NCBI GenBank assembly: GCA_012800215.1
Contig: JAAZJT010000012.1
Coordinates: forward strand, 1 to 25,883
Source of the DNA: Bacillota bacterium
GTDB taxonomy: Bacteria > Bacillota > Dethiobacteria > Dethiobacterales > Dethiobacteraceae
DNA: 25,883 bases
Reading direction: 5' to 3'
The position numbers and the translations under genes were made by a program. Positions 1 through 7,559 of this stretch are shown here, in pieces; the first letter of the stretch is position 1, and each line of letters begins with the position of its first letter. The notes beneath the pieces were generated by a model. It saw only the letters and a program-made list of their open reading frames with translations, was not told the origin of the DNA and ran no database searches.

Positions 1-28
1 AAAAGAGCTATTAATTTAGCTCTTTTTA
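1..28 (+). terminator. Rho-independent terminator of an upstream gene
   Basis: AAAAGAGCT and AGCTCTTTT form a 9-bp stem around an 8-base A/T loop and end in a T run. The gene it serves lies left of the window. The next start codon follows only 25 bases later. Confidence 0.7.
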
Positions 29-53
29 ATTTAGGGGAAAGGCGGACACAGAC

Positions 54-446
54 ATGAAAACAAAGGTTGTACTGGCAGAATTCCGCTCAAAGGATACGGC
101 ACAACAGGCAATACAAAAACTGGGCGAACACGGTATTATGGGCGTTTCCATGCAGCAGATCGCTGACACACCTATAGAAGGAATCGACACCATGAGCAAT
201 GCCTATGCAGGTGAATTACCATTATTTGCGCGCGGTATTAAAGGCAGTGACATCGCCATTGAAGGAACAACTGATACTTTGCTCTATAACCATGAAACGG
301 CTGATCAAATAATGGGAGAAGGGGCAAAAGTAGAAAATGCTTACCTTGTTGCTGTAGACATCACCAACCAAGAAGAAACTAAGGTGGTAGAAAAAATATT
401 ACAGCAGCATGGAGCCGAGACCCGTATTAAAACAATTGAAGACTAG
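54..446 (+). CDS. Small unknown alpha/beta protein
   Basis: A 130-residue soluble protein with no signal peptide or membrane segment. AGGCGG lies 8 bases before the ATG, which supports the start. The N-terminus (KVVLAEFRSKDTAQQAIQKL) alternates a strand and a helix. A second strand-helix unit near residues 93-117 (NAYLVAVDI, then a charged helix) suggests a small ferredoxin-like fold of the kind found in general-stress-protein-like families. No catalytic motif is visible. It stands alone between the terminator at the window start and a long hairpin at 481-521. I do not recognise a specific family, so any stress-protein label would be inference. Confidence 0.8.
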   Translation: MKTKVVLAEFRSKDTAQQAIQKLGEHGIMGVSMQQIADTPIEGIDTMSNAYAGELPLFARGIKGSDIAIEGTTDTLLYNHETADQIMGEGAKVENAYLVAVDITNQEETKVVEKILQQHGAETRIKTIED

Positions 447-480
447 TAAAAAATTAAATAAAACTCCTCACCGTCATCAT

Positions 481-530
481 AGCTTATGTCTATTGCACAA
501 ATTGCTTTATAGATATAAGCTATTTTACTT
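481..530 (+). terminator. Long intergenic hairpin, terminator or yedE leader
   Basis: AGCTTATGTCTAT (481-493) and ATAGATATAAGCT (509-521) are inverted repeats of 13 bases. The only imperfection would be a G-U wobble in RNA. The loop is 15 bases and a T-rich tract (ATTTTACTTTCTTT) follows. It could end transcription of the upstream gene or act as an attenuator in the leader of the yedE gene, whose start is 66 bases further on. Confidence 0.5.
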
Positions 531-586
531 TCTTTCAATAGAACAATTAACATTTAAATGAAAAGGATGAAAGGGAGGAGTTAGCA

Positions 587-1672
587 TTGAAAAATTTTTT
601 AGCATCGCGACGCGGAATCATTCTTGTAGGCAGTGTTATCGGAATTTTAGCAGCAGTACTGCAAAAATTGGGTAATCCCGGCAATATGGGTATTTGCGTA
701 GCCTGTTTTGAACGCGATATTGCAGGTGCTTTGGGGCTCCATCGAGCACCCATTGTTCAATATGTACGTCCGGAAATAATTGGCCTAGTCTTAGGCGCAT
801 TTATAGCAGCTTATATTTTTAAGGAATTTAAACCTCGTTCAGGCTCCGCGCCTCTTGTCAGATTTATTTTGGGTGTTTTTGCCATGATCGGCGCACTAAT
901 CTTTTTAGGCTGTCCATGGCGAGCCTTACTTCGCCTGGCAGGTGGCGATGCTAATGCTATTTTAGGATTATTCGGTTTATCAGTAGGAGTATGGATAGGA
1001 ACCATTTTTCTTAAAAACGGCTATACTTTAGGACGCACACAAAAAACTTACAAAGCTGCCGGCTGGATTTTTCCCCTACTCATGGTAGGACTATTAGTAC
1101 TTATGCTGCTCAATCCACAAATCGAAGGAGCAGAGAAAAGTGGTATTTTATTTTACAGTCTCGAAGGACCGGGCTCAATGCATGCACCCCTGGTAATCTC
1201 ACTTTTAGCGGCCGTTATCATTGGCTTTCTAGCCCAACGCAGCCGTTTTTGCACAATGGGTGCTTTGAGGGATTTAATTTTATTTAAGCACACACACCTT
1301 CTTAGCGGTATTATCAGTTTGGTAGCTGCAGCTTTTGTTACAAATTTAATTTTTAAGCAGTTTAATTTTGGTTTTAGCAGCCAACCAGTAGCACATTCGA
1401 TGCACCTCTGGAATTTTGCTGGCATGGTACTGGCAGGTCTTGCTTTCACTTTAGCCGGAGGTTGCCCTGGTAGACAACTCTTTTTGGCAGGAGAAGGAGA
1501 TGGTGACGCTGCAATTTTTGCCCTTGGAATGATAGTGGGAGCCGCTTTTGCTCATAATTTTGGTTTAGCCAGTTCGACCGCTGGAGCCACAACCGCCGGC
1601 ATGGTAGCAACAGTAATAGGTTTAGTAGTCTGCATGTTAATAGGCTTTACCATGAAAGAAAGAACAATCTAG
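587..1672 (+). CDS. yedE: YedE/YeeE family selenium-sulfur transporter
   Basis: A 361-residue polytopic membrane protein of the YeeE/YedE (Sulf_transp) superfamily. Its motifs fit the branch annotated as selenium-metabolism protein YedE: GNMGICVACFERD (Cys37, Cys40), LGCPWR (Cys109), SRFCTMG (Cys222) and GGCPGRQLFLAGEGDGDA (Cys293). Members of this superfamily carry thiosulfate or a selenium/sulfur species across the membrane through conserved cysteines. The substrate here is inferred. The start is TTG at 587, set by AGGGAGGAG at 572-580. No ATG fits that site. A TusA-like gene follows after 13 bases, the same partnership as YeeE-YeeD or YedE-YedF, so the two probably form one operon. Selenium genes such as selD are not in the window, so selenium rather than sulfur is not proven. 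Confidence 0.88.
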   Translation: MKNFLASRRGIILVGSVIGILAAVLQKLGNPGNMGICVACFERDIAGALGLHRAPIVQYVRPEIIGLVLGAFIAAYIFKEFKPRSGSAPLVRFILGVFAMIGALIFLGCPWRALLRLAGGDANAILGLFGLSVGVWIGTIFLKNGYTLGRTQKTYKAAGWIFPLLMVGLLVLMLLNPQIEGAEKSGILFYSLEGPGSMHAPLVISLLAAVIIGFLAQRSRFCTMGALRDLILFKHTHLLSGIISLVAAAFVTNLIFKQFNFGFSSQPVAHSMHLWNFAGMVLAGLAFTLAGGCPGRQLFLAGEGDGDAAIFALGMIVGAAFAHNFGLASSTAGATTAGMVATVIGLVVCMLIGFTMKERTI

Positions 1673-1685
1673 GGAGGTGCAACAG

Positions 1686-1901
1686 ATGAGTAAAATAATA
1701 GACGCCAGAGGCCTTTCCTGCCCACAACCTGTGATTTTGACTTTAAATGAACTAAAAAACACTACAGAAACTCAATTGGAAATTCTGGTCGACACAGTTA
1801 CCGCAAAAGAAAATGTCACCCGGGCAGTCAATTCACAGGGTTGGCAAGTTGACAAAGTCGAAACACTTGATGATGAGTATAAAATAGTAATATATAAATA
1901 G
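1686..1901 (+). CDS. TusA-like sulfurtransferase, partner of YedE
   Basis: A 71-residue TusA/SirA-family protein. It has the N-terminal DARGLSCPQPV motif, in which Cys12 of CPxP is the persulfide (or selenide) carrying residue. The true start is ATG 1686. A GTG at 1677 is in frame but forms part of the ribosome site AGGGAGGTG (1671-1679), so the longer reading is unlikely. It matches the N-terminal domain of YedF but lacks the second, DsrE-like domain of the roughly 200-residue YedF proteins. In that it resembles the single-domain YeeD/TsuB partners of thiosulfate transporters. It probably takes sulfur or selenium from the adjacent YedE channel on the cytoplasmic side. Confidence 0.9.
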   Translation: MSKIIDARGLSCPQPVILTLNELKNTTETQLEILVDTVTAKENVTRAVNSQGWQVDKVETLDDEYKIVIYK

Positions 1902-1973
1902 ATTTAATAAATTAAATTATCAGGGAACCATTCCTATCTTTCCACGTCTAAAGAGAAAATGGGAGGTGGAAGG

Positions 1974-2315
1974 ATGCGCAAGCTTACATTACTTACAATT
2001 TTAATTCTTACTGTAGCAATACTTCTAACAGCGTGTGCTGATAAGAATGAAGGAAATACATTTATTGCCACTGTTTTGGAAAATAATGAAACTTTATTAT
2101 TGGTAGAACCTGAAGCTGAATCAACAGAAGCAAAATCGGCAGACAAAATATCAGTTTCTATAACCGACGCCGTTATTTTAAATGCTAATGAAATCGAAAT
2201 TGCAATAGATGAAATTAAAGTAGGTAAACAGGTGGAAATTTCTTATAACGGCGGCATTGCCGAAAGCTATCCGGCACAAATTTATGGTTGCTACCGCGTA
2301 AAACTGTTAGATTAA
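1974..2315 (+). CDS. Small lipoprotein, DUF3221-like
   Basis: A 113-residue predicted lipoprotein. The basic start MRKL is followed by a hydrophobic stretch and a lipobox LTAC with Cys21 as the lipidation site. The mature part is a small beta-rich domain (FIATVLENNETLLLVEP, later VGKQVEISYNGG and YRVKLLD) resembling DUF3221-type or OB-fold-like lipoprotein domains. The likely start is ATG 1974. The in-frame ATG at 1959 precedes the ribosome site GGGAGGTGGAAGG and would add MGGGR from it. It has its own terminator. The function is unknown, and the gene lies 72 bases after the TusA gene, so co-transcription is possible. Confidence 0.8.
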   Translation: MRKLTLLTILILTVAILLTACADKNEGNTFIATVLENNETLLLVEPEAESTEAKSADKISVSITDAVILNANEIEIAIDEIKVGKQVEISYNGGIAESYPAQIYGCYRVKLLD

Positions 2316-2332
2316 GACCAACAGAACAAAAG

Positions 2333-2370
2333 AAGAGAGGGCATCTTATGAAATTGCCCTCTCTTTAAAA
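2333..2370 (+). terminator. Terminator of the lipoprotein gene
   Basis: An 11-bp stem AAGAGAGGGCA / TGCCCTCTCTT (2333-2343 and 2355-2365) lies 18 bases after the stop codon. Short T and A tracts follow, so it may work in both directions. Confidence 0.8.
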
Positions 2371-2847
2371 ATCTAAAAAACGTCCGATAATATATATTAT
2401 GTTAACCTGAGCTTCAGAATGTCGATATTAAGATTCTTTTACGGCTGGCAAGGCTTTTAAATCGCTTTTAAGAGTCTTTTTTTAAGTTGCTAATGTATTT
2501 ATATGTCTATTAAACCTAATGAGCTCACTACCTTCACTCAGCTCATTTAAAAATTCTCTGATTTCCACGTATTTCCTGCTGTATGCATAACAATTAATAG
2601 TGAGGTTCAAGTATTCGAGTTTACTAAGGTTCTTATTACTGGGAGTATTATTTCTTTGTAAAGGATACCAAATTAGTATAACGAATATTTTATATCGTTG
2701 ACAAAAAATGAAAATGCTTTGGCTTAGCCATGCATTTATTGAGGGATGCAAACATCGGGTCGAACACTGTTAAGCCATATACTGGACTTCCAGTTAAACT
2801 ACTATATACTAAATACTAAGGCTAGATACTTAGGAAGGATGTGTAAC
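2371..2847. other. Gene-poor stretch with a possible remnant
   Basis: No convincing full gene. AAGATTCTT (2430-2438) and AAGAGTCTT followed by a run of T (2470-2482) could form a 9-bp stem with one G-U pair, a weak second terminator. On the minus strand 2482-2751 is open. Its last third (KYVEIREFLNELSEG and on) looks protein-like, while its N-terminal part does not and has no good ribosome site, so it may be a decayed gene end. The TTGACA at 2698-2703 lacks a matching -10 box. Confidence 0.4.
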
Positions 2848-3198
2848 ATGACTAACCATAAGATTTATAAAATGAGCTTCGCAAAAGTCTATCCCCATTA
2901 TATTGCGAAGGCAGAGAAAAAAGGGCGTACGAAATCAGAGGTTGATGAAATTATCCGTTGGCTGACAGGATACAGCCAGGATGAATTAGAAACGCAGCTG
3001 GAAAAACAGACAGATTTTGGGACCTTTTTTGCAGAAGCTCCACAATTAAATCCTGCACGAGCTTTGATTAAGGGTGTAGTCTGTGGTGTCAGAGTGGAAA
3101 ATATTGAAGAACCAACGATGCGGGAAATTCGTTATTTGGATAAGCTAATCGATGAGTTAGCAAAAGGAAAGCAGATGGAGAAGATTTTGCGGAAATAA
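2848..3198 (+). CDS. DUF2200 family protein
   Basis: A 116-residue soluble protein recognised as DUF2200. Key segments are IYKMSFAKVYPHYIAKAEKK near the start, then a helical motif EVDEIIRWLTGYSQDEL, FGTFFAEAPQLNPAR, and a C-terminal helix IRYLDKLIDELAKGK. The length equals the usual size of the family. The start is ATG 2848, with AGGAAGG at 2832-2838. The reading frame is open further upstream, but without a ribosome site or family similarity. The biochemical role of DUF2200 is not known. The gene stands alone, flanked by non-coding DNA on both sides. Confidence 0.85.
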   Translation: MTNHKIYKMSFAKVYPHYIAKAEKKGRTKSEVDEIIRWLTGYSQDELETQLEKQTDFGTFFAEAPQLNPARALIKGVVCGVRVENIEEPTMREIRYLDKLIDELAKGKQMEKILRK

Positions 3199-3259
3199 CA
3201 ATTAAGTACCTCACTTCTTTTTTAGCAGAAGAAGTAATAATATTAAGTTTTTTATACAG

Positions 3260-3308
3260 AAAAGGCCCCACACACCTAGAGTTATATGAGCGTGAGAGGC
3301 CTTTTCCT
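3260..3308. terminator. Bidirectional terminator hairpin
   Basis: AAAAGGCC (3260-3267) and GGCCTTTT (3298-3305) form the base of a stem with partly paired CACAC/GTGAG sequence further in. T runs flank both sides. It lies between the DUF2200 gene (+) and a small minus-strand reading frame ending at 3323, so it may serve both. Confidence 0.6.
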
Positions 3309-3322
3309 TTTCAGCTGCAATT

Positions 3323-3513
3323 CTAGTTAACACCCTCGATAACAAGACTTTCTTTGAAATCATCTCCGTAAACGTTTGCTAGTGTCGCATCATATGCCTT
3401 GCTGATAAAATTCTCTTCACTAAGGACAGCAAGTTCATTGTTAATCCAATCAAGTAGTTCTTTATAGCAATACCACACAAAATACCAACACTCATCCACA
3501 TCAACCAATCCAT
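3323..3513 (-). CDS. Small hypothetical protein, possibly frameshifted
   Basis: Two overlapping minus-strand frames share this stretch. A good ribosome site AGAGG (3521-3525) lies 7 bases before ATG 3513. That frame gives a short hydrophobic protein (MDWLMWMSVGILCGIAIKNY) which stops after 44 residues. The neighbouring frame (3508-3323, TTG start) carries a more protein-like C-terminus (LLDWINNELAVLSEENF, ending ESLVIEGVN). Joining them with one frame change near codon 20 would give a membrane-anchored protein of about 63 residues. The terminator at 3260-3308 follows directly. I do not recognise a family. It may be real and frameshifted, or spurious. Confidence 0.35.
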
Positions 3514-3571
3514 AATATTACCTCTAAAGAAAGCAGATTGAGCCAAATGCCCAGTTCTACATTGACTTCTT

Positions 3572-4432
3572 TTATGATTTCTTTAAAGTAACGACAACTA
3601 ACTCTGGCCGGTTAAACACACGGAGGGGAAAAATGCTGTTTCCCAAACCACGGCTTACAACCATAGAAGTGGCACCGCTGCTGTAGACTCCTGCTGTGTA
3701 CTTTGGAAATAAACCCTGGTTTGGTGCAGCTAAACCACCGATAAAAGGCATTCTGATTTGTCCTCCATGAGCGTGACCGCTAAAAACCAAGTCTGCCTGC
3801 AGATCTCTATATAGATTAAAGAGCTCTGGACGGTGGGAAAGTAAGATGTTAAAGCTAGTATCTATATCGTCTAGCAAATCTTTCAGTTCAGCTTCAACAT
3901 AGCTGGTACTATTATCCCACAGATAAGATTCTTCACTTTGTTGAACGGCAGGATCAGCCACTCCCAACAGCCCAATCCTGCTGCCGTTTTTATTAATTAC
4001 CTCGTAAGCATTATCCATAACATTTACATTCAACACTTGTAATTTCCTTTTTAAAGTATTATAAACATCGGATAACTGTTCATGGTTGCCCGAAACATAA
4101 TATGTTGGTGCTATTTTTACTACTGCCTGAATGAATTTTTCTGCTATCTCGATATTTGTGCTTCGTCTATCAATCAGATCCCCTGTTATCACAATCATCT
4201 CAGGATTTTGCTGTTTTATTTTGTCTATTAGTTTACCGTGAAAATCTTTATTGTGCAGATCTGAGACGTGTGCGATGGTAAAATTATTAAAAGCTGCAGG
4301 TAATTTAGGATTGGTATATTCATACTTAGTAATAACTAACCCATTATTCTGCCAGGCAAAAAACACTACAGAAAGTGCAACGAGGCAGATAAAGATAATA
4401 AGACACTTGAGCATTCTTGCTTTGTTTTTCAT
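3572..4432 (-). CDS. Membrane-anchored metallophosphoesterase
   Basis: A 286-residue calcineurin-like phosphoesterase, similar in layout to YkuE/YaeI proteins. One N-terminal membrane helix (about residues 8-27) puts the catalytic domain outside the membrane. The metal-binding signature is complete: HVSDLH (Asp58, His60), TGDLID (Asp85), GNHE (115-118), a later LLSHRPELF, and GHAHGGQ near the C-terminus. Such enzymes hydrolyse phosphomonoesters or diesters, and some act on lipid-type substrates. The substrate here is unknown. The start is ATG 4432 with GAGG 8 bases upstream. A TTG at 4438 is too close to that site. It is divergent from the DUF2935 gene across a 301-base gap. Confidence 0.9.
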   Translation of the reverse strand: MKNKARMLKCLIIFICLVALSVVFFAWQNNGLVITKYEYTNPKLPAAFNNFTIAHVSDLHNKDFHGKLIDKIKQQNPEMIVITGDLIDRRSTNIEIAEKFIQAVVKIAPTYYVSGNHEQLSDVYNTLKRKLQVLNVNVMDNAYEVINKNGSRIGLLGVADPAVQQSEESYLWDNSTSYVEAELKDLLDDIDTSFNILLSHRPELFNLYRDLQADLVFSGHAHGGQIRMPFIGGLAAPNQGLFPKYTAGVYSSGATSMVVSRGLGNSIFPLRVFNRPELVVVTLKKS

Positions 4433-4733
4433 AAACAAAACCTCGCTAAATTACCGTCAATGAATTCTAAACACCATGCTTTAAAAGCTGTAATTATTAT
4501 ATGTCGGCAGTTACTGCTGCCTGCAGTACTTTTCCAGACACAGCCGCCGCAGTCCACAAAAAGACGAGCTTACTTATTATTTTCTCTATATTTTTAGCAA
4601 AGCCTGCTTAAACTTCCTCTCAAGTATCATACTGCCTTCCTTTGAAGTGTCACACTAAAGTATAGAAAAACATATACTGTTTTAGGCTTACTACAGTAAA
4701 GAGAAATATATTTATATTGGAAGGTGGGTAAAA
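4433..4733. other. Divergent intergenic region with inverted repeat
   Basis: It separates the metallophosphoesterase (-) from the DUF2935 gene (+). TACTGT (4675-4680) and ACAGTA (4693-4698) form an inverted repeat with 12 bases between, 36 bases before the DUF2935 start, which would suit an operator. A weaker GGCAG/CTGCC hairpin lies near 4505-4520. No clear -35/-10 pair was found and no small gene is supported. Confidence 0.4.
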
Positions 4734-5543
4734 ATGAATAGTCCTCAATGTCATAAGTGCTTATGTGAGTATAACCGCCTTACTGAAGCGCGCTTTTGGA
4801 CACGAATTCTGATGGAGCACGCTTTGTTTATTAAATTGGGGTTAGCACCGAATGAAACTAAGCTAAGTGCTGAAGCACAGGGATTTGTGGAATTATTTGA
4901 AAGTTTATTAAACAGGCTAAATAGAGTAAAAAAATTAAACCCGGAGTTACTGGCAGAATTAATCGAAGCAGTAGAAGCTATTATTGAGTTTAAAGCGAAA
5001 GTTTTAAGACTTATCATTCAATGTGAAATGCCGCCCGGTAGTAACTATCCCCTTTTGTTGGATCATATCAGAAGGGAAGCAGAGCGCTTTTTAAAACTTT
5101 TAGTTTCACCTATGGCAGAAGATTCACTGGCTCTATTGTTGCAGCAGGAAGTTTTCTGGTTGCGCATCATGAAGGAGCATATTGAATTTATTATTCATTT
5201 ATTAGATCCATCCGAAAGAGAACTTCTAAAGCAGGCACATGAGTTTAGGAAAACTTTCTCTAGATTACTGGAAACTGCCCGGGATTTAGATTCCATGGCA
5301 CAAACATCCCCGCATAGATTTAATGATGTGATACAATTTACCCAAAATGTAATTCAACATACTAGGGAGCTTAGAAATTTTAAAGCAGCAGCATTTGAAC
5401 TGGATGAGATGTGTAAAATTTTGGGGATTATTTCTGACCCTCTACTGCTCGACCATGTTCGGCGTGAAGCAGACAAATTCCTTTCTGAGTTAGATGTACT
5501 TTTACCTGAAGTTGAAAGGTGCCACTCTTCCCAAAATCGGTAA
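4734..5543 (+). CDS. DUF2935 duplicated helical protein
   Basis: A 269-residue, all-helical cytoplasmic protein of DUF2935. It consists of two repeats of one unit: FWTRILMEHALFI (21-33) and LLLDHIRREAERFL (107-120) in the first half, FWLRIMKEHIEFI (141-153) and LLLDHVRREADKFL (237-250) in the second. The paired EH and DH motifs (His29, His111, His149, His241) sit where ferritin-like members of the family are thought to bind metal. An N-terminal C-x2-C-x-C (Cys6, Cys9, Cys11) precedes the first repeat. The ribosome site GGAAGG is upstream of ATG 4734. Metal binding is inferred and the cellular role is unknown. Confidence 0.87.
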   Translation: MNSPQCHKCLCEYNRLTEARFWTRILMEHALFIKLGLAPNETKLSAEAQGFVELFESLLNRLNRVKKLNPELLAELIEAVEAIIEFKAKVLRLIIQCEMPPGSNYPLLLDHIRREAERFLKLLVSPMAEDSLALLLQQEVFWLRIMKEHIEFIIHLLDPSERELLKQAHEFRKTFSRLLETARDLDSMAQTSPHRFNDVIQFTQNVIQHTRELRNFKAAAFELDEMCKILGIISDPLLLDHVRREADKFLSELDVLLPEVERCHSSQNR

Positions 5544-5576
5544 ATAACTCAGTGCAATATGACCATAAAGCTTTAA

Positions 5577-5607
5577 AAGGGAGTACCCATATAATTGGGA
5601 CTCCCTT
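5577..5607. terminator. Terminator between convergent genes
   Basis: AAGGGAGT / ACTCCCTT (5577-5584 and 5600-5607) form the stem, continued by CCC/GGG past one bulged base. T-rich sequence lies on the right and TTTTAAAG on the minus strand, so it can serve both the DUF2935 gene and the subtilase gene. Confidence 0.75.
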
Positions 5608-5659
5608 CTCTCTGTTTTGATTTTTTGTTGCATAGCTGAAACTTTATTTAAAAATACTT

Positions 5660-6946
5660 CTAGATCGAAATAACTACTTCTTCAGTGCAATCCGACCTTT
5701 CTTGGTCGCCTAAAGAATTAATTAATTCTACAGGATTTACTATTCTTGCTTCATATTTTCTTTCATCTATTTCAATTACCTTTAGCGTACCTGTTTGGTA
5801 GGCTGTATGCCAAAAGAGTTCTGGTGTTATGTCTGGCTTGACCTGGCAGGAAAGAGCATACAAGCCGGCTAAATAAGGAATTGTATTACTCCAGTTAACT
5901 TCCGGAACGAAGATGTAATCTTCAGTGTGCTCTGCTCCGGCAGATGCTATACCAGCGGACGGAACCATTAATATCTTCTTTGACTCAATCGCAGAAAATT
6001 CCTGCTGATAAAAGTCACCATGACCATTTCGGTTAATTGCGGCCAGCCAGTGTTCCCAAGGAGCAGGATAATACGAATCAACACTATCTGGATCTGCCAA
6101 GGCATTTTTGACTAAGCCATAAAGATGGAAACTGTTATTAAACTGCCAGAGGTTGCAGGAGATAACAAATATGCCCTTCTCTTTTGCCTCCTGCATAGCT
6201 TTCAGCATATTTTTATAACCTTTGGTGTGAGGAGACCACCATTGAGAAAGGGATATCACCCTGATTTTATCTGCTTCAGAAAGTGTTTCATTCAACTTAA
6301 TTATGCCACGAATTGCCTGTGCAGTAAAATTCTGATTCTGAATAATTTTATCGCTATCAATATCCATATTTCTTACTGCCACATAATAAAGGTTAACCCC
6401 TGGTGCTACCCCTAAGGAATGACCTGCCAGAATCGAAGCCATACTAGACCCGTGAAATTCGGCAGGAGCATTTTCATAATTAACCTCTCTATACATTTTT
6501 AAATTATTCTTATACTCAATATGGTCCACAAGTAAAGTATAATCTATAATTGCAACACTGACGCCCTCTCCAGTTATTCCTTTTTGATGCAATGAACGGA
6601 GTTGAAGGCCAGGGTTTTTATTTAAGTCTAGAATATATGCTGGATTGAAGCTATCTGGCATTGTAGCCGGCCACTTAGTAACTGTATTGAAGCTGGAATT
6701 GAGAAGTGTTTCTAATTTATCCGCTAGATCAACTGCAGTTAGATCGTGGCTGCGAAGATCCGGTCTTGAACGAAAATTAGGGTTATATTCGGGAAGCTTT
6801 TGCAGAGGCTGTTGCAGACGTCTGGCCAGATTTTGCACATCCGGTTTTCGCTCAATTCCTACCGCAAATTCAACCTCTTCCAGTTCACTGCACCCTGATA
6901 TTAATAAAGATAACAGCAGTAAAATTACTATACTAATTCTGAGCAT
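5660..6946 (-). CDS. Divergent subtilisin-like (S8) lipoprotein
   Basis: A 428-residue predicted lipoprotein. A short signal peptide ends in LISGC (Cys19), a linker of about 100 residues follows, then a subtilase fold. The catalytic blocks are recognisable but unusual: VAIIDYTL (Asp135, where DTG or DSG is normal), FHGSSMASILAG (His165), a likely oxyanion Asn265 in VISCNLW, and NWSNTIPYLAG (Ser353) in place of the usual GTSMAxPxxAG. All three triad residues are therefore present, but the glycine-threonine before the serine is replaced by Asn-Trp. It may be active with narrow specificity, or a binding protein. The ribosome site AAGGGGG precedes ATG 6946. A small lipoprotein gene lies 27 bases upstream in the same direction. 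Confidence 0.85.
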   Translation of the reverse strand: MLRISIVILLLLSLLISGCSELEEVEFAVGIERKPDVQNLARRLQQPLQKLPEYNPNFRSRPDLRSHDLTAVDLADKLETLLNSSFNTVTKWPATMPDSFNPAYILDLNKNPGLQLRSLHQKGITGEGVSVAIIDYTLLVDHIEYKNNLKMYREVNYENAPAEFHGSSMASILAGHSLGVAPGVNLYYVAVRNMDIDSDKIIQNQNFTAQAIRGIIKLNETLSEADKIRVISLSQWWSPHTKGYKNMLKAMQEAKEKGIFVISCNLWQFNNSFHLYGLVKNALADPDSVDSYYPAPWEHWLAAINRNGHGDFYQQEFSAIESKKILMVPSAGIASAGAEHTEDYIFVPEVNWSNTIPYLAGLYALSCQVKPDITPELFWHTAYQTGTLKVIEIDERKYEARIVNPVELINSLGDQERSDCTEEVVISI

Positions 6947-6973
6947 AGTTTTACCCCCTTCTTATTTATTTCT

Positions 6974-7312
6974 CTAATCTGTCCCCTGCAGAATAATTTC
7001 AAATTCACCCGTCACATTATGTGCCGCTACATTGAAGTACCACGTACCGCTTACGGGAGAGAAATTTCTCTCTTCTGAAAGCCGCTTTTTATTGTTCACT
7101 TCTCCTTCCCACCTCACAGCGCCTGTCGGATTTAATAATTCATACATAATAACTCCATCATTGATTTTGATGTCCATTTTCGCTTTGATCTGCTGGATAG
7201 AGCCTTTACAATCTATCTTGGAATGAGTACTTGACGTTGAGCCAGAGGAAGAGCAGCCGCTTAACAAGCAAATTAAAATAACTGAAATAACAATAATTAT
7301 AGGTTTTCTCAC
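6974..7312 (-). CDS. Small lipoprotein upstream of the subtilase
   Basis: A 112-residue predicted lipoprotein. I place the start at GTG 7312 because AAGGAG (7322-7327) lies exactly 9 bases upstream and the result is a textbook signal (MRKPIIIVISVILICLLSGC, Cys20). In-frame ATG codons at 7339 and 7387 lack a properly spaced site and give an overlong signal. The mature part has a Ser/Thr-rich linker and a compact beta domain (MDIKINDGVIMYELLNPTGA, SGTWYFNVAAHNVTGEFEI). That looks like a small carbohydrate- or protein-binding sandwich, but I cannot name a family. It is probably co-transcribed with the subtilase and is divergent from the sigma factor gene. Confidence 0.78.
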   Translation of the reverse strand: MRKPIIIVISVILICLLSGCSSSGSTSSTHSKIDCKGSIQQIKAKMDIKINDGVIMYELLNPTGAVRWEGEVNNKKRLSEERNFSPVSGTWYFNVAAHNVTGEFEIILQGTD

Positions 7313-7559
7313 CGTTATCAACTCCTTGATTTTATTCATTGAAAGCTTGATACCTAAATGAGATTTAATTGTATAGTTTTTCAACATCCACCTTGATTTA
7401 TAAAAAGAGTGTCTAAACAGTTACTGAACATTTTCTAAAAATGCACCTACCTTCGCACGGTGCTACACATTATAATAAATATTGGCTTTGATTGTTTATT
7501 CCACCATCTTTTTCGGATTATAATGTACATAGAAATTTACAAGAGCACTTAAAAAAAAG

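Noticed and set aside
1153..1449. 98-codon minus-strand frame inside yedE
   Set aside because: Antisense shadow of a well-conserved membrane protein, Lys- and Ala-rich, without a ribosome site.
1677..1685. GTG start for the TusA-like protein
   Set aside because: The GTG is part of the ribosome site AGGGAGGTG; ATG 1686 is correctly spaced.
2698..2703. TTGACA as promoter of the DUF2200 gene
   Set aside because: No -10 box at 16-18 bases and the distance to the gene is about 150 bases.
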